Assembly (NCBI GenBank): GCA_018296165.2
Contig: JACKQL020000090.1
Coordinates: 1-64,000 of the forward strand
Direction of reading: 5' to 3'
From: Termitomyces sp. T153
Lineage: Eukaryota; Basidiomycota; Agaricomycetes; Agaricales; Lyophyllaceae
Length of the DNA: 64,000 nt
Below are positions 1 to 12,190 of the stretch, piece after piece (the stretch's first letter is position 1; each line of letters starts with the position of its first letter). Under the pieces are notes generated by a model. That model made no database searches. It was not told the origin of the DNA and worked only from the letters and a program-made list of their open reading frames with translations. The position numbers and the translations under genes were made by a program.

Positions 1-398
1 TTGATCCTTTTATAACTGTGAACCCCTCTAAATATTGTTAAATGATGGGTCCACAACAATTGCAGAATTAAGAGCGTGAGTGACCCTTGCATCGGAATAA
101 CCTTTTAGTGTTCATCCGAGTGGGATCAACCCCCTTTAGTCAAACATGCTAATACTTTGGACACATAGAATCAGATCGTGCCTCCCCTTCGTTGCAGTGG
201 TCATTGTTCTCGATCGAGCCATTACAGACTGCCTGATTCCGGAATATTCAGCGCCACGATCCCCGAAGTAGTCTGCTACAGGTCAAGTGATGACATTTCT
301 TGTTGCACCCGAAGTCAAAGACGATGCTGGGAGTCCAAATTTCAATAGCAGGAGAGAAAATATATGTGATGATCATCAAGTAGGATATAATGTACAAA
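1..398. other. Left-edge intergenic
   Basis: About 400 nt 3' of the HIBCH gene. No frame or element that I can support. Confidence 0.4.
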
Positions 399-2283
399 TC
401 ATGGGCTCTTCACCTGATGCTTCCACTTGAGCCAAACAAAATTCCCATCGCCGCCGTTGTCCTGGATTTCACACTTACGCCGTGCGACCTCGAGAACTTT
501 CTCCTGCACGCCCATTTTGTGATGTTGAATGTTCTCGAAAGATGAGACTAATTCATCGAGGGTAATGCCTGTGTTTGTCCCGGCTCTGTGAGAACCGCGG
601 ACCATTGCTCCAATCTCGTCTTCCGTAGGTAGTGCAAACCTGTGTGGTTTATGATTACTTGTTTCCTGACCCTTCAAAACTTCCGAGATTGAGAGAGTGG
701 GCACGCCAGAAAGGTAGGGTGAGTTTTCCGCAAAGAACCGGGAGACTAATTCATCGGAAACGTCCTTGTAAGAAGAGGGAGACCATGCCGGCCGCTCCGA
801 TCTTTTCTTCGTAACGAAGAACGCCGTAATACCAGTCTTGAAGTCAGGACTGGCACCGTTCTACATTTCGAACAGTCAGAAGGAGCTGCATAGGACGGAT
901 GCAGTAACTCACGCAAAAGGCAGTAGCAATGTTCAATTCCATTTGCAAAGTTTCCAATAGAGTCATTTTCTTCCCCTTACGAATCGCTTTTAGGGCAACT
1001 TTGAGACTAGTAGGGCTGCGTAGATGTAAAGTTTCCAGTGTTTGTCTTGCCCATTCAGAAACGGCCGGAGAGGAATGACCCACAAATGCTTCGAGATCTT
1101 CGAAGATCTTCTCGACCTGGTCATGCCTAAAGGCATAGTCAAGAGCTTCTCGAGTCTCACCGACAAGGAGATAGGGCTTCTCCGCAGCTGATGATTCTGC
1201 AGAAAACTCTTCCACAGTGCTATTGATCACGCTGACGTGTGCTTTCTCGAGCGAGGCCAATCTGTCAAGGAGTATTGGGACTCTCCTGGAAGGAATGTAA
1301 TGAGTCGCAAATCCGAGCCGGCTATTGAAAGCTTTTTAATGACAAGAAAAGAAATCGACGAATGAGTTCCTTACAACACATCTCTGCCTCTGATTGTCCC
1401 GCCTGTCAAAGACAGATATGTCCCAAGCTCCCCATCAAGCCTCGACATGAAATAACTCCCTCCGACATCAGGAAAATAGCCGATTTTAGTTTCGGGCATA
1501 GCAAAGACCGTATTTTCTGTAGCTATTCTGAACGAGGCATACGCTGCAAGTCCGGCACCACCACCCACTGTTCGGAAAATTAAAAGACGATCAAACTAAT
1601 ACTGACCGGACGTACTTGTTATCCCGTCGAGGATGGCAACATAAGGCTTGGACAATGTGGCCAAGATGTAGTCAAGCTCGAACCTACATTATCAAGATTA
1701 TGTCAGAAAGCTGGATGGAACTCGTTCCTCTCACTCTCGTTTGAAGAAATCGATAGCCTGGGAACGGGTTTCCGGACTCGAACAATTTTCCAGGACAGCT
1801 GGGTAGAGACTGTATCAAATCCCAATCAGGAGCTATGATTATGCATTCTTACCTTTGACGTCACCTCCAGCACAGAATGCACCTCCAACACTAGTACCCA
1901 CAATTGTCCTGCACAGGTCCGAAGTACTCCATTCCTTGCGGTATACATCATCAGACGAGCCCAAATTTAAGAGGAATGTACTTTTACCTCAATTTTCGGG
2001 CGGAGAAGCGTCAACATCGGTTCATCAAGGGTATTCGAGACAGAAGGCCTATTCAGAATGTAGGTGCGCACAGCAAGGTCAGATTTGAATAATACAGGGG
2101 GCTGATTTGAATCAGTTGACGAGAAATCAGTCGGCGAGGTGAGACGCGACGGAGGAGAGGACGTACCTCGGGTTGAGCGGCAGAGGTGGATGCGAACATA
2201 ATTTGCTGGGCAACAGCACGGGTTCTGGTTGAGGCGCGAGCGCCGCTGCGAGACATGCTCTTGAAGAGAGTGGCGACCAGCAT
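399..2283 (-). CDS. HIBCH: 3-hydroxyisobutyryl-CoA hydrolase, mitochondrial
   Basis: Enoyl-CoA hydratase/isomerase-superfamily thioesterase that frees 3-hydroxyisobutyrate from its CoA ester in mitochondrial valine breakdown. The exon near 1371-1568 carries [17 protein letters not shown] (oxyanion-hole glycines) and [17 protein letters not shown], which holds the Glu and Asp of the family active site. The exon at 844-1260 and the last exon (399-704) give the long C-terminal half typical of HIBCH rather than of plain crotonases. The chosen ATG (2281-2283) begins a Ser/Arg/Ala-rich leader ([18 protein letters not shown]) that looks like a mitochondrial presequence; an internal Met nine residues on is the alternative. 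The CDS is split by several short introns. It is divergent from the tubulin-cofactor gene, with only 87 nt between the two start codons. Confidence 0.9.
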
Positions 2284-2370
2284 AACCCGAGGTAAGCCGG
2301 TACAACAAACAAGTTTCAAATCTGGTAAAACTAAAGTCACGTTCCGCGTTACATTCTTCTTTCACACATT
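2284..2370. promoter_or_regulatory. Compact divergent promoter, HIBCH / TBCE
   Basis: Eighty-seven bases separate the start codons of two divergently transcribed genes, so both 5' leaders and core promoters must lie here or overlap coding sequence. I see no TATA box. Shared control is an inference from the spacing. Confidence 0.5.
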
Positions 2371-4368
2371 ATGATTTCTCCTCGTATCAATCTGGCTGGA
2401 TATCTTGGGACCGTGAGGTATACAGGGCCAGTGGAAGGGACTTCCGGCACCTGGCTAGGCATTGAATGGGACGATCACACGCGTGGCAAGCATGATGGGG
2501 TCAACGATGGCAAAAGATACTTTACTTGTCGGTAAGCCGTTTGTTTGCATTGCTCTCCCTCAAGAGTCCATTGCATCTAGCGTCCCAAATTCAGGCTCGT
2601 TCATTCGTCCGTCTCCCAATGTATCATATGGCCGATCCTTTCTTGAGGCCTTGACTTCCAAATACATTGAGACACCCCATGGATCTGCTTCTCAAGAGAA
2701 AGTGATTTTAGGATCTTCACAGGGCTCCATCTTGGTTGAAGCCGTCAATCTAGACAAGATTAGAGGTAAACTAGCCGATCTAGGCAGGTTGCGTGAAGTT
2801 AGCCTAGATGGTCTGGACGTTGCGACTGGTAACGTCGATGGGGTCATTCATCAGACTTGCCCGAGTAAGTTTTCTCTGTAAAAGCACATGTAACGTTCAC
2901 CACAGCGTTCCAGATATCCACGGGCTCGATTTGTCCAAGAATCTTATAACTAGTTGGGATGTTGTCGCCTCCATTGCTCGTGAACTTCCCCTCCTCAAAA
3001 GGCTCTGTTTAAAGTTAGCTCTGTTCCTGCAACTCGTGCTTCTTCTCAAGTGAAAAACCTAGTTTAAATCGGCTTCTGCCAGGAACAGATTTCGCTGTCA
3101 TGGAATCCGCTTTTGTGAATTTGACTGAATTGCAACTCAATGGCACGATGATGTCGTGGTCAGAAATGCAGAACGCCACTGCAAATATGCCCAATCTTGA
3201 ATTTATCGAATTTGGTTACAACGCTTTGACACGCCTTCGCAATGATGATGATACCCCACCTGTGAACAAGACAGTCCGCGTCATTAATCTTGACAGTAAC
3301 ACATGTTCTGACTGGGTTCACATTTGGGAATCAATACGGCATTACATATCGTATGTTCTATTCCATAGTCATGGGTATTCGTTGCCAATCATAATTAAAA
3401 AGGTTGCAGCGACTTGTCCTGACGTCCAACTCAATTGACGCTATTCCTTTTCCAGGCCCTCAGCAGTGCTGTCTCGGCGTACAACATCTATCACTATCGC
3501 ATAATAAGATCCAAGAATGGTATGATATTGACGCGTTGTCGTCCTGGTTCCCAGGTCTCGAGGTCCTAACTCTAAGCGGGAATCCGCTGACGAGTACGTG
3601 TCCTTAACTCAACCATGGCATGAATGAGGCTGTCTCAAAGTCGTTCTTTCTCAGGTCAATCACATGTTCGACATTCACGAGCCTTTACTGTATCAAAAAT
3701 TCCGACTCTAATGACTTTGGATGGAGCAGAGGCAAGTTTTCCTCGAGTGTCACGGTCGTGTTCTAGGCCAAATAAATTGACACACTTTTGCATCCACAAG
3801 ATAACACACAGAGAACGAATAGATTCAGAAATACTGTATCTATCTTTTGTAGCCCACGAGGCTGGATCAGAAAACGAACGACTTGAAGCACACCCTCAAT
3901 GGCTCAATTTGTGCAAAAGTATGATTTTTATCAAAAGGCTCCCGCTGACATCCAATAACTTCTACAGAGCATGGCAGACCTGATGTCACGACGAAAGCAA
4001 ACCCGATTCAGAATAAACTTAGCCAACGTTTGATTGGTAAGTAATACAGCAAACAGGAACAATCCACTGGACTGAAACATCTCCAAGCGCTAGGCCTCTA
4101 CCGGAGCCTCACCCCAACTGCCAGTGATTACCAACAAGTGTTGGAGTCACGGTCACCCCTAATGCTGTGTGTGCTCCCGACGATGACGCTGCGCGCACTC
4201 CGGGTGAAAACACGCAAGGCACTCAAGATAAAATCAAATGTACTTTTTTGGATTTCACAGAGTGATGGAACACTTGCAGAGTTGAGGACGGAACACGATG
4301 ATCAGACGGTCGATTGGTTGGGCCTGAATGAAGGATCAAAGCTGATATATCATGCCGTAGAAACCTGA
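2371..4368 (+). CDS. TBCE: Tubulin-folding cofactor E
   Basis: Cytosolic chaperone that helps form and take apart alpha/beta-tubulin dimers. It has the three-part TBCE layout. An N-terminal CAP-Gly domain (about residues 5-55) shows GTWLGIEWDD followed by GKHDGVNDGKRYFTC. A central leucine-rich-repeat stretch follows (exons around 2760-3600, with the LxxLxLxxN pattern, for example VQHLSLSHNKIQEW). A C-terminal ubiquitin-like domain lies around 4140-4368. The first ATG directly precedes the CAP-Gly fold, as in family members. Many short introns break the gene; the exon joins between 3600 and 4140 are the least certain. One of several microtubule-related genes in the window. Confidence 0.9.
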
Positions 4369-5379
4369 ATTGGTACATGGAATTCGCATTACTTCAAGTT
4401 ATTGACTCATCTACGAGCTCCAACTCCATGGGCATGCGAAGTAACTCACAATTTCAAACGAGACATTCGATGACTGGGGCCGAGTGATTCAGCCGTTGTG
4501 GGTTCAATATGAAAACTCTCCGACGAAGCGGTTCAGTCACTGATTCTCCTGCTTCTGCATAGCAAAGCAAAAAGATGCCAACTGTTTGCACGAATGAAAC
4601 ACAGACGTCGTTAGGTCATCATAAAATACTCAATGGGCTGTGTGTAAATGAAAGAACAAGGATTCCATTACTGGTCAATAGCTACATATATGACCTAGTC
4701 AAATTGAGAAACCGTTACAGAGACAAGAGTTAAGTAAGTACTGCATGACGATGCAGCGAATGATTGATTGATATTGGTCTAACTAACATAATCTCAGAGA
4801 ATATCACCAAAATTGGACGAAAATGAGTCAGAAATCTCCATCGAGGTTCAGACAAGTAAAGCAGTTCCCATTCTCACTGTGTCTAACAATAAATATATGA
4901 CTTCTGGCATCATAATCTAATAAACTCTCCATTTGTATCTCAAGCTCACGATTCGACTAAGTACTTCACTATACTGCGAAGACGCTTCGATGAAAGGAAT
5001 CAAATCAAACCACACTACTAGCCCAGATGCATTCGACTTGACTAGAAACAAACAGCAGAAGGAATACATTCAAGACAACAATATATGTACGTTCCAAACG
5101 TATATCGGATATCCACGCATATTTATGATGTTTGTAGTCGGTGTGCGTTCGCTTGAAGAGATCCGAGGAAAAGGAAATCGTAGTTCATACCTGGGAGGCC
5201 AGACACGAGACCTCGGCCGTAGGATATTGAGAGGGAGCCTCATGACAGCGTATAATGTATCGAGACCATTGACCATCGGAAATTTACACGGCCGACGTAA
5301 ACAACAACACCCATGGGAAAACGAGTCCAAGAATAATCGAACGACATGACATTGTTTCCTGCTAGAGCCTAGCATCCAC
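4369..5379. other. Intergenic, convergent 3' ends (TBCE / srp2-like)
   Basis: About 1 kb between two convergent genes, AT-rich. It holds only short frames without recognisable domains. I see no RNA gene or repeat; it presumably contains both 3' UTRs. Confidence 0.5.
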
Positions 5380-6866
5380 TCAACGGGACCAACCCCCATC
5401 CCCGTTTGCTTGTCTTGAGGATCTATCATCGTAGCGTTCTTCTTTGTCGTCGCGTTTTCGGTCGTCTCTGCGTTCATCCCTGCGACGATCATCATAATAG
5501 TCAGGGCCTTTACGGTCATCATATCCCCCACGTCGGTGATCATCGTACCCTGCAGGCCTTCTATCATCACCATCCCTCCTAGCGGGAGGAGACCTGGGTC
5601 GACGGTCATCATAATCAGTGGGTGGGCGACGAGGAGGCGACCTGGAACGGTCACGACGATGACCTCTGTCATCTCTATAACGGTCCTCCCGGTAACGATC
5701 ATCTCGACGATCATCTCGACGACCATCACGGCGATAATTGTCGGGACCAGCACGCTATACAAGAAATTGAAAAATTTATTTTGTAAAGGACGAGTAAACC
5801 CACCGAATCATCGATTGCGACACGAACAGGCCTACCTCTGAGCTCTTTGCCGTCAAGCTCCCTGACAGCACGGTCAGCATCATCACGATTGAGGTATTCG
5901 AGAATCCTGAGAGATAAAAGATCAGCATGGCGGGGAGTGACATATGTCGTGGCATTTACCCTTGGCCGGGGACATCACGATCGATGTCAGCGAAAGATAC
6001 ACTGCCAGCATCGCGACCAAAATCCTTCAGGTCCTAAGGAGAGTGATGACAGATCAGGAGCGTCCCTTGACTAAAAGTACATTGTGATGAAAGGCGCCAT
6101 GATCCAGAGAATATGACCCGTGGCCTCCCACATTAACTTGTGCACTGGCCGAAAGCCCGACCACTGGAAAGTAAAAAAAGAAAAAGAGAAGCCTATCCAC
6201 GCGTGGGCCACTCAAACGAGGTACGCTCCAAAGGGGACCGCGGCCAAGGAAGGAGGGGTTCGTACCTGCCAGCTCGTGTCGCGAGAAACGCCAGTGACTA
6301 GAAGTCTGATTCCAGGAGGTCTACGAGATCGTGGAGCTCTATACATCCCAAAATAAAAGAGGTCAGAAACAGTTTGAAAGCGGTATCTTCTCATACCCAT
6401 AGCCTCTGTCATCGTAAGGTTCGCGGCGAGGACGACTTTCCTTAGCAAACTCAACAACAATGCTGAAAAAAGGAATTCGAAAACATAACGTAACAAGAAA
6501 CAGAAGGGCATACGATGCACCCATGAATGGTTTGCCATTGAGCTGATGAACAGCATCCTCGGCATCCTTCGAAAACGTCAATAGTTAATAACATAGCATA
6601 AGGGGAACCATACCTTGGAGTTTTCAAACTCGACAAATCCAAAGCCTGGAAAAGAGCTCAACCTAAATTGCTCAACAGTCCCTCTTGGACGAACCAGTCA
6701 TAACACGACAGTCAATAATGCGACCATAACCTTCAAAAAACTTGTTGACATCCTCGGAGCGAGCATCAGTAGGAAGCCCTAGATTTCAAGGTCAAAATCA
6801 GTCTTGGACTCATTGCACGTTGAACGAGAAGAGAAGCGTACTGCCGAGATATAGGCGACGAGCCAT
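5380..6866 (-). CDS. srp2: SR-type splicing factor with two RRMs (Srp2-like)
   Basis: Nuclear pre-mRNA splicing regulator resembling fission yeast Srp2 and metazoan SRSF4/5/6. The first exon reads MARRLYLG and, after an intron, LPTDARSEDVNKFFEGYG, starting RRM1. RRM1 continues with a GFVEFENSKDAEDAVHQLNG-type RNP segment. A linker leads to RRM2 with GIRLLVTGVSRDTSWQDLKD, the SWQDLK signature of the second RRM of SR proteins. The C-terminal tail (about 5380-5760) is rich in Arg-Asp and Asp-Asp-Arg runs with some RS/SP dipeptides, ending GDGGWSR and stop. Seven or so short introns. A frame through 5070-5762 on the same strand is a shadow of the RD-rich tail. Identification is secure at family level. 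Confidence 0.88.
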
Positions 6867-7108
6867 GGTGGTCAGAAAGAAGGATGTTGAAAACTTCAAC
6901 TGAGTTTCAATTGGCTTCTACACGTCAAACAAGGCATCATTAATCAGCGCGCCGCACGGACCACAACCAAAGTTATCATCAAGCATTATTATTTAAGTAC
7001 TATCGAACGTGTAAAGTTGTAACTTTACGTATGCAGTGTAGCAGTAGGTACTTCGTGTAATCTGTTCCAGTTACAAAAGACAGGATAGGGTGTACGAAGA
7101 ACAAGACA
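6867..7108. other. Short intergenic, srp2-like 5' side / NFS1 3' side
   Basis: About 240 nt between the SR-protein start codon and the cysteine desulfurase stop codon, both on the minus strand. It must hold the NFS1 3' UTR and the SR gene promoter. No distinct element seen. Confidence 0.4.
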
Positions 7109-9094
7109 TTAGTGTTGTGACTGTGACCAATCAATAGAATTGATGTCGATGCCCTCCTGCACCATCTCCCAGAGAGGGCTAGGCTCATTTTCAGCGCAGT
7201 CAAGCAAATGCATGATATAGTCACTCACCTCATATCGCGAAGACGTTGAACAGTGCGTACAATATGACTCACGACAAAGTCAACTTCGGCTTCAGTTGTA
7301 AAACGGCCTATGCCAAATCGCAGTGAAGAATGAGCCATGTCTTCAGCCGCACCTTGAATGTAGCACATAAGATTAGAATAATATACAATGATGTAGAAGG
7401 GCATACCAAGTGCTCGGAGGACATAAGAGGGCTCAAGTGAGGCCGATGTACAAGCACTTCCTGACGAAAGAGCGATATCCTAGATGAAATTTGAATATAG
7501 CTGAATTCCATTTGAGAGAATAAATGAACCTTCAGGGCCATCAAAAGACTTTCTCCTTCAACATACGAAAAGCTAAGATTGACACAGCCAGGATATCCAT
7601 TAACATCACCATTTCGGACGACATGTTCAACTTGTGAGTTGATGCCTTGAATGAGACGTTGAGAAAGTGCTTGAATTCGGGCATGATCCCTCTAAAATAG
7701 GTTGGATCAGTGTCTGAAACGTTTGAAAATAGAAGCAATCATGAACGGTCAGTACCCCTGCACGTGTATCATAACTTGGCCGGCACATACACAGACTATT
7801 CTGTCATAGCTTGCCACCAGTCTCATGTATTTGGTACAGTTTTGCGTACGAATCTCATCTTGTTGAACCAAAACAGAGAAAAAGACTCACTTTCATTTCT
7901 TGCTTCGCAATCCGCGCTGCCTCGCCCATACCAACTACGAGTGCTGTTGGTAAAGTTCCACTCCTAAGACCACGCTCCTGGCCACCTCCGCTCAAGATGG
8001 GCTCCAAGCGAACTCGAGGCCTCCTCCGCACGTACGCAGCTCCCACACCCTTCGGCCCGTAAAGCTTGTGGCCTGATATGCTCATGAGATCGATGTTTGC
8101 CTCGTTGACATCCAGAGGAATCTTGCCAGCAGCCTGGGCTGCGTCTGTGTGAAAATACACTCCTCGATGCTTCCGTAGCAGAGCACCGATTTCATTAATT
8201 GGCTGGATAACGCCAGTTTCATTGTTGACTGTCATGATAGAGACCAGAGACGTATCTGGACGAAGGGCATCCTCAAGAGCATCCAACGAGACTATACCAT
8301 TCTGTTGGACGGGTAAATAGGTGATGTCGAATCCTTCTTCTCCAAGCTTTCGACATGAATCGAGGACACATTTATGCTCCTAAGAAAGGTCATATAAATG
8401 AAATGTCAAACGGGATATCACTGCTTACTGTCTGGATTGTGATGACGTGCCGCTTTTTCTCCCTGTGAAATCTTGCTACGCCCTTGATTGCCATATTATT
8501 GGTCTCGGTTGCTCCGGAAGTGAAAACAACGTCTTTTGCGTCAGCACCAATCAGGTCAGCAACGTGCTACCGGGAAAAGCTTAGAACAGTATAAGAAAAA
8601 AGCATTCAAATTACTTTTCGAGCGTCTTCAACCGCTTGCTCAGCCTCCCATCCATATGCGTGGGTACGACTGTGTGGATTGCCGTACTGGTCTGTGAGAT
8701 AGGGAAGCATGGCATCCAAAACACGTGGGTCTACGGGTGTCGTTGCCTGACGACTCTGAGTGCGAAAAGAAGAAAAAATTATAGATACACAAACCTGCAT
8801 ATCAAGATAGATGGGTCGAGTTTTTTGCATCAAATAATCCTCACGGCGAGGTACTTCGACTTTGAATCCGAGCATGTCTGTTTTGTAGTGAATTCCAAGG
8901 CAGATTCCGAGGAAAAGGTGATTATACATACCTGCCCTGGGGGTAATATGCCCTTCGTAACTTGAAGGAACATCGACTACGCTTGCACGGTCGGCTCCCG
9001 AGGGTTGAACGAGTCCACGACGACTACAAGCAGCAGAAACGGCAGTCTTCACCGAAGCGCTCCGGACTGCCTTTTGGCCAAGTCTCGACAACAT
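7109..9094 (-). CDS. NFS1: Cysteine desulfurase, mitochondrial
   Basis: PLP enzyme that takes sulfur from cysteine for Fe-S cluster assembly on the Isu scaffold, and for tRNA thiolation. The leader [16 protein letters not shown] is basic and hydroxylated, as expected for a matrix presequence. The mature part begins [20 protein letters not shown], with [16 protein letters not shown] next. The exon at about 7855-8286 carries the substrate-side [10 protein letters not shown] and the PLP lysine motif [15 protein letters not shown], followed by [12 protein letters not shown]. The C-terminus, about 20 residues from the stop, has the [14 protein letters not shown] tail ([18 protein letters not shown]) seen in NFS1/IscS. 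An in-frame ATG further upstream (near 9172) is less likely because the shorter leader already fits. Confidence 0.94.
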
Positions 9095-9504
9095 AGCAGT
9101 TTCAACCAAGATTTTATCTGATAAGTTGTCAACAAGAGAGCACACTCCAAGTCCTAACGTCCAAAAGTTCACGTGAATGCCCGGAAAGATTACTCATTGA
9201 TTGGTTGTGATTACCGGCATGGCCCGCCGCCGCGGCGCACATAGATCACTACAAGGACCATAATAACACCCCACATGATAATAGGCAGACCATATGCATG
9301 CCTCGCTACCAGTTTCCCTCACTGGCCACTTCACCCATCACTGGCAGGTAACTCCATCTTCCGCTATCCAAAAACACTCAAGTAATTTCTTACAATGTTT
9401 GATATATCCACTGAGCACAAGAAAAAAAGGAGTTGAACGATGCGTAAATTTAGTAAGTGCGTAAGTGATGCCTGGATATCTTTACATGATAGTCAAATGT
9501 ACAT
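9095..9504. other. Intergenic, NFS1 promoter side
   Basis: About 410 nt. A short GC-rich block (ccgccgccgcggcgc) sits near 9224-9240, upstream of NFS1, and the rest probably includes the 3' UTR of the cellobiohydrolase gene. No frame with a recognisable product. Confidence 0.45.
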
Positions 9505-11215
9505 CTATAAAGCAGGGTTGGCATTCTGAACCAAAGTCACGAAGTACGACTGGAACCATGTGCCAGCTTCCGGTGCATTAGGAGCAGCATCACTAGGTAG
9601 ATAGTGTTAGGAAATAATCATTTACAACAATTGGCTGGAAGACTCACGCGAGGCCGCAGTGAGCATCATAACGAGGGGAGGATGTGTTGCTTGTACCATC
9701 GCACTCGCCTCCAGGCTTGACCCAAACGATCGAGTCGATGAAAGAAGACCCAGTGTTGAGAGTGGGGCGCGTGCCGAATCCTGCACCGAGGACATTGCAC
9801 CAGTCACCCCATTGATCACGGATGTTTTGTACGCCGGAACGACCTTGGTCAACAATGAAGTGAGCGGGAAATCCGCTCAAAAGAGGTGCGAGAGCGTTGA
9901 TGTAGTGAATCTCATCGTAATTGGAATTACCGGACGTAATAGGGTCAGGGGTCGCCGCACCTGCCGAAAGGATGAACTAGGTTAATGAGATTGAATGAAA
10001 AATGTGTTTTACACACTAAGGGCGTTATAGTTGGCGACATTAGTAGCCAATCCACGAACGAAGGATGGAGAGCCTGCTTGCTGATAAAGTTGATTGAAGA
10101 GCTGAGCAGCAGGGCTCAAGTTAGCAGTCCACCCGAGCCATCCAGCATGACCAGCATCAAGGTACATGTAGACTCCAACAGTGTTCAGTTGTTGCATAGC
10201 ATAGGTGACACCAGCCTTTTTACGATGAATGTCAATGATGACTCAGAAGTTTCAGTATCAATAGTTCGGACCTTGTACGCCGTCTGAGCATTTGCACATT
10301 TTGCGACGTTGAGATTGGTCACCAGATTAGCTAGCGAATCTGGCTCGATGACCGCGACAACGCGGACGTCGGGGTAGGCTGTGAAAAGATGACAGATAAA
10401 CCAAGCGATAGGTCATAATCGTCTCGACTCACCTTTGATCTGTGCGACTAGTTGATCGATGTAGTTTTCATATTTGTTGAGACCATCATCAGCAATACTG
10501 AACTCTCCATTAGAAGCCAAAGCGGCACAGTCACGGTCGGGAAGATCATAGACGACAATCTGAACAAGGTATTTGGTATTAGAAGCTTTGCCCTTGGCAC
10601 TGGCATCGGCAAGGTAGGTGCCGAGATCAGGGACTTTGGCGACTTGGTCGAACCAGATGAAAGTAGGGATATTGGCAACTTTTAAAGCTTTTGCCTTGGT
10701 AGTGGCATCAGAAATCTGGGCAGCAGCAGCTGTGACTTCGTTAGCGTAGTAAGGAGACAAATAGATCTGTACAGCGAACGTTAAATTAGGGTTCGCAAGA
10801 AAATGAAGAAGCCCACCTGATATCCAGTGTAAGGATTATCGACAGCCGGGGTAGCCGTAGAGGTAGGGCTGCTGCTCGTAGGGGTCGTCGTTGTCCCTGG
10901 GGGAGAAGTCGTCGGCACGGTGGTAGTCGATGAAGCAGGGCTACATGTATTTCAGTCGAAGGTGTCAATTAAATGTCCTGATAGAGACCTCACAGGCATT
11001 GAGAGTAGTAATCGTTGATGGTTGTACAGACACTTCCTGCCACGCAGGTGGTGTCTCCAGCTATGGACAGATTGTCAGCTCAACGCTTCAGCTGGTGAGG
11101 AGATAGAGAAGAACGTACTCCACTGAAGACCGCCACACTGAGCGTAGATGGGCTGGGCACCATGGACGAATGGAACCAGAGAGATAAAAGCCAACAACGA
11201 AGCGTGCTTGAACAT
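9505..11215 (-). CDS. cel6A: GH6 cellobiohydrolase with N-terminal CBM1
   Basis: Secreted exo-cellulase of family GH6 (CBHII type) that releases cellobiose from the non-reducing end of cellulose. In order: signal peptide (MFKHASLLAFISLVPFVHGA), a family-1 carbohydrate-binding module with four cysteines (YAQCGGLQW to NDYYSQC), a Ser/Thr/Pro linker, then the catalytic barrel beginning NPYTGYQIYLSPYYANEV. The two key aspartates of the family are present: YDLPDRDCAA (Asp175 of the Trichoderma enzyme) and AVIEPDSLANLVTN (Asp221). C-terminal WVKPGGECDGTS and YDAHCG match GH6. The introns are short. It lies alone, not in a CAZyme cluster, though a secreted esterase is 9 kb away. Carbon-source control is expected from the family but not shown here. 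Confidence 0.95.
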
Positions 11216-12190
11216 CTTCAGGAAGGAGATATATCTGTGAATCTATGGAACGAGAATCGAAACAGCGCGTCTTTATACGTTCTCGCCGCATACCCGGCGT
11301 TGCACCGAAGTAGGATATCGGAAAGACATCGGAAGTAAACACATTCTGAAGGTGAAATTGGTGGTCTCCAAAGGCTCAAGTGATGCAAGTTTACCCCTGC
11401 TTCGGGACAACATCGGGCAGGCGTTCCACCATTGACATTTATTCCCGAGCTGGATGGGAGTCTCAATGTCATTGTGGGGAAAATAGATTACATGTCTTCA
11501 GACCGGCAGCCCGAAGATTTACTTGAGCACGATTCCACTCGTTCAAAGAACTGCCATTGCCGAGTACACCATTAGAGCATCGTGTAATATCGGCCGCTTG
11601 ACAAGGTTGTTGATTTCTGGAGACCTCAACATGGCCACGCTGTCTGTCGTCTGCGATCGTTCCAATCCAGAATCCAACTGCATCCGAGGTCATAGCGGCC
11701 GAAAAAGAATCCACTTCTTTGAATATGAAAGAGGGGTGAGTTGTCAGGAGTTTTGATCGGGAAATCCGTTCCTATCAAAAAATCGGATCTTACGTGACCC
11801 ACAATTTGCATTGCAGTATAACATTATATGCCATATAACTGACTGGTGGTGAGCGCAACTGGTGGCTATCAAGTTTAACTCTTGGGTCTCGGGCGACCGG
11901 CGTCAAACGTTGGGCCTTCAAGCTTCAGCTTCAGGCTCTGCGAATTTGAATCGTTGAGGCAGGTTAGTATAGGAATTTTCACTGGAAGGACAAATAAACA
12001 GAACTGGAGAATCTTGGGAGCTGCATCAGTACGTCACAATGGGTCTCACCACAAACAACGCAAGAACCGAAATTCTTCCGATGTGGAACGACTCGGATGG
12101 CTGAGGTATATATTACACAACATTCTATACGAAAGTCCCGGTGCAGGATAACTGAAAGGCATATAATCACAACAGATCCACACCACTGAA
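11216..12190. other. Intergenic, GH6 upstream region
   Basis: About 975 nt that serve as the 5' region of the cellobiohydrolase gene and the 3' side of the NECAP gene. Apart from the TATA box I see no confident regulatory motif. Frames of 60-90 codons here lack homology I recognise. Confidence 0.45.
11271..11278 (-). promoter_or_regulatory. TATA box of the GH6 gene
   Basis: GTATAAAG read on the minus strand, about 56 nt upstream of the start codon; position and match are typical for a strongly inducible fungal secretory gene. Confidence 0.5.

Noticed and set aside
5070..5762. A 230-codon minus-strand frame rich in Met, Val and Thr
   Set aside because: It is an alternative-frame shadow of the RD-rich tail of the SR protein; the tail in the correct frame ends at 5380 and explains the low-complexity pattern.
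11820..11960. Possible tRNA-like pattern in the GH6 upstream region
   Set aside because: An A-box-like stretch (GAGCGCAACTGG) is followed by no B box and no cloverleaf.
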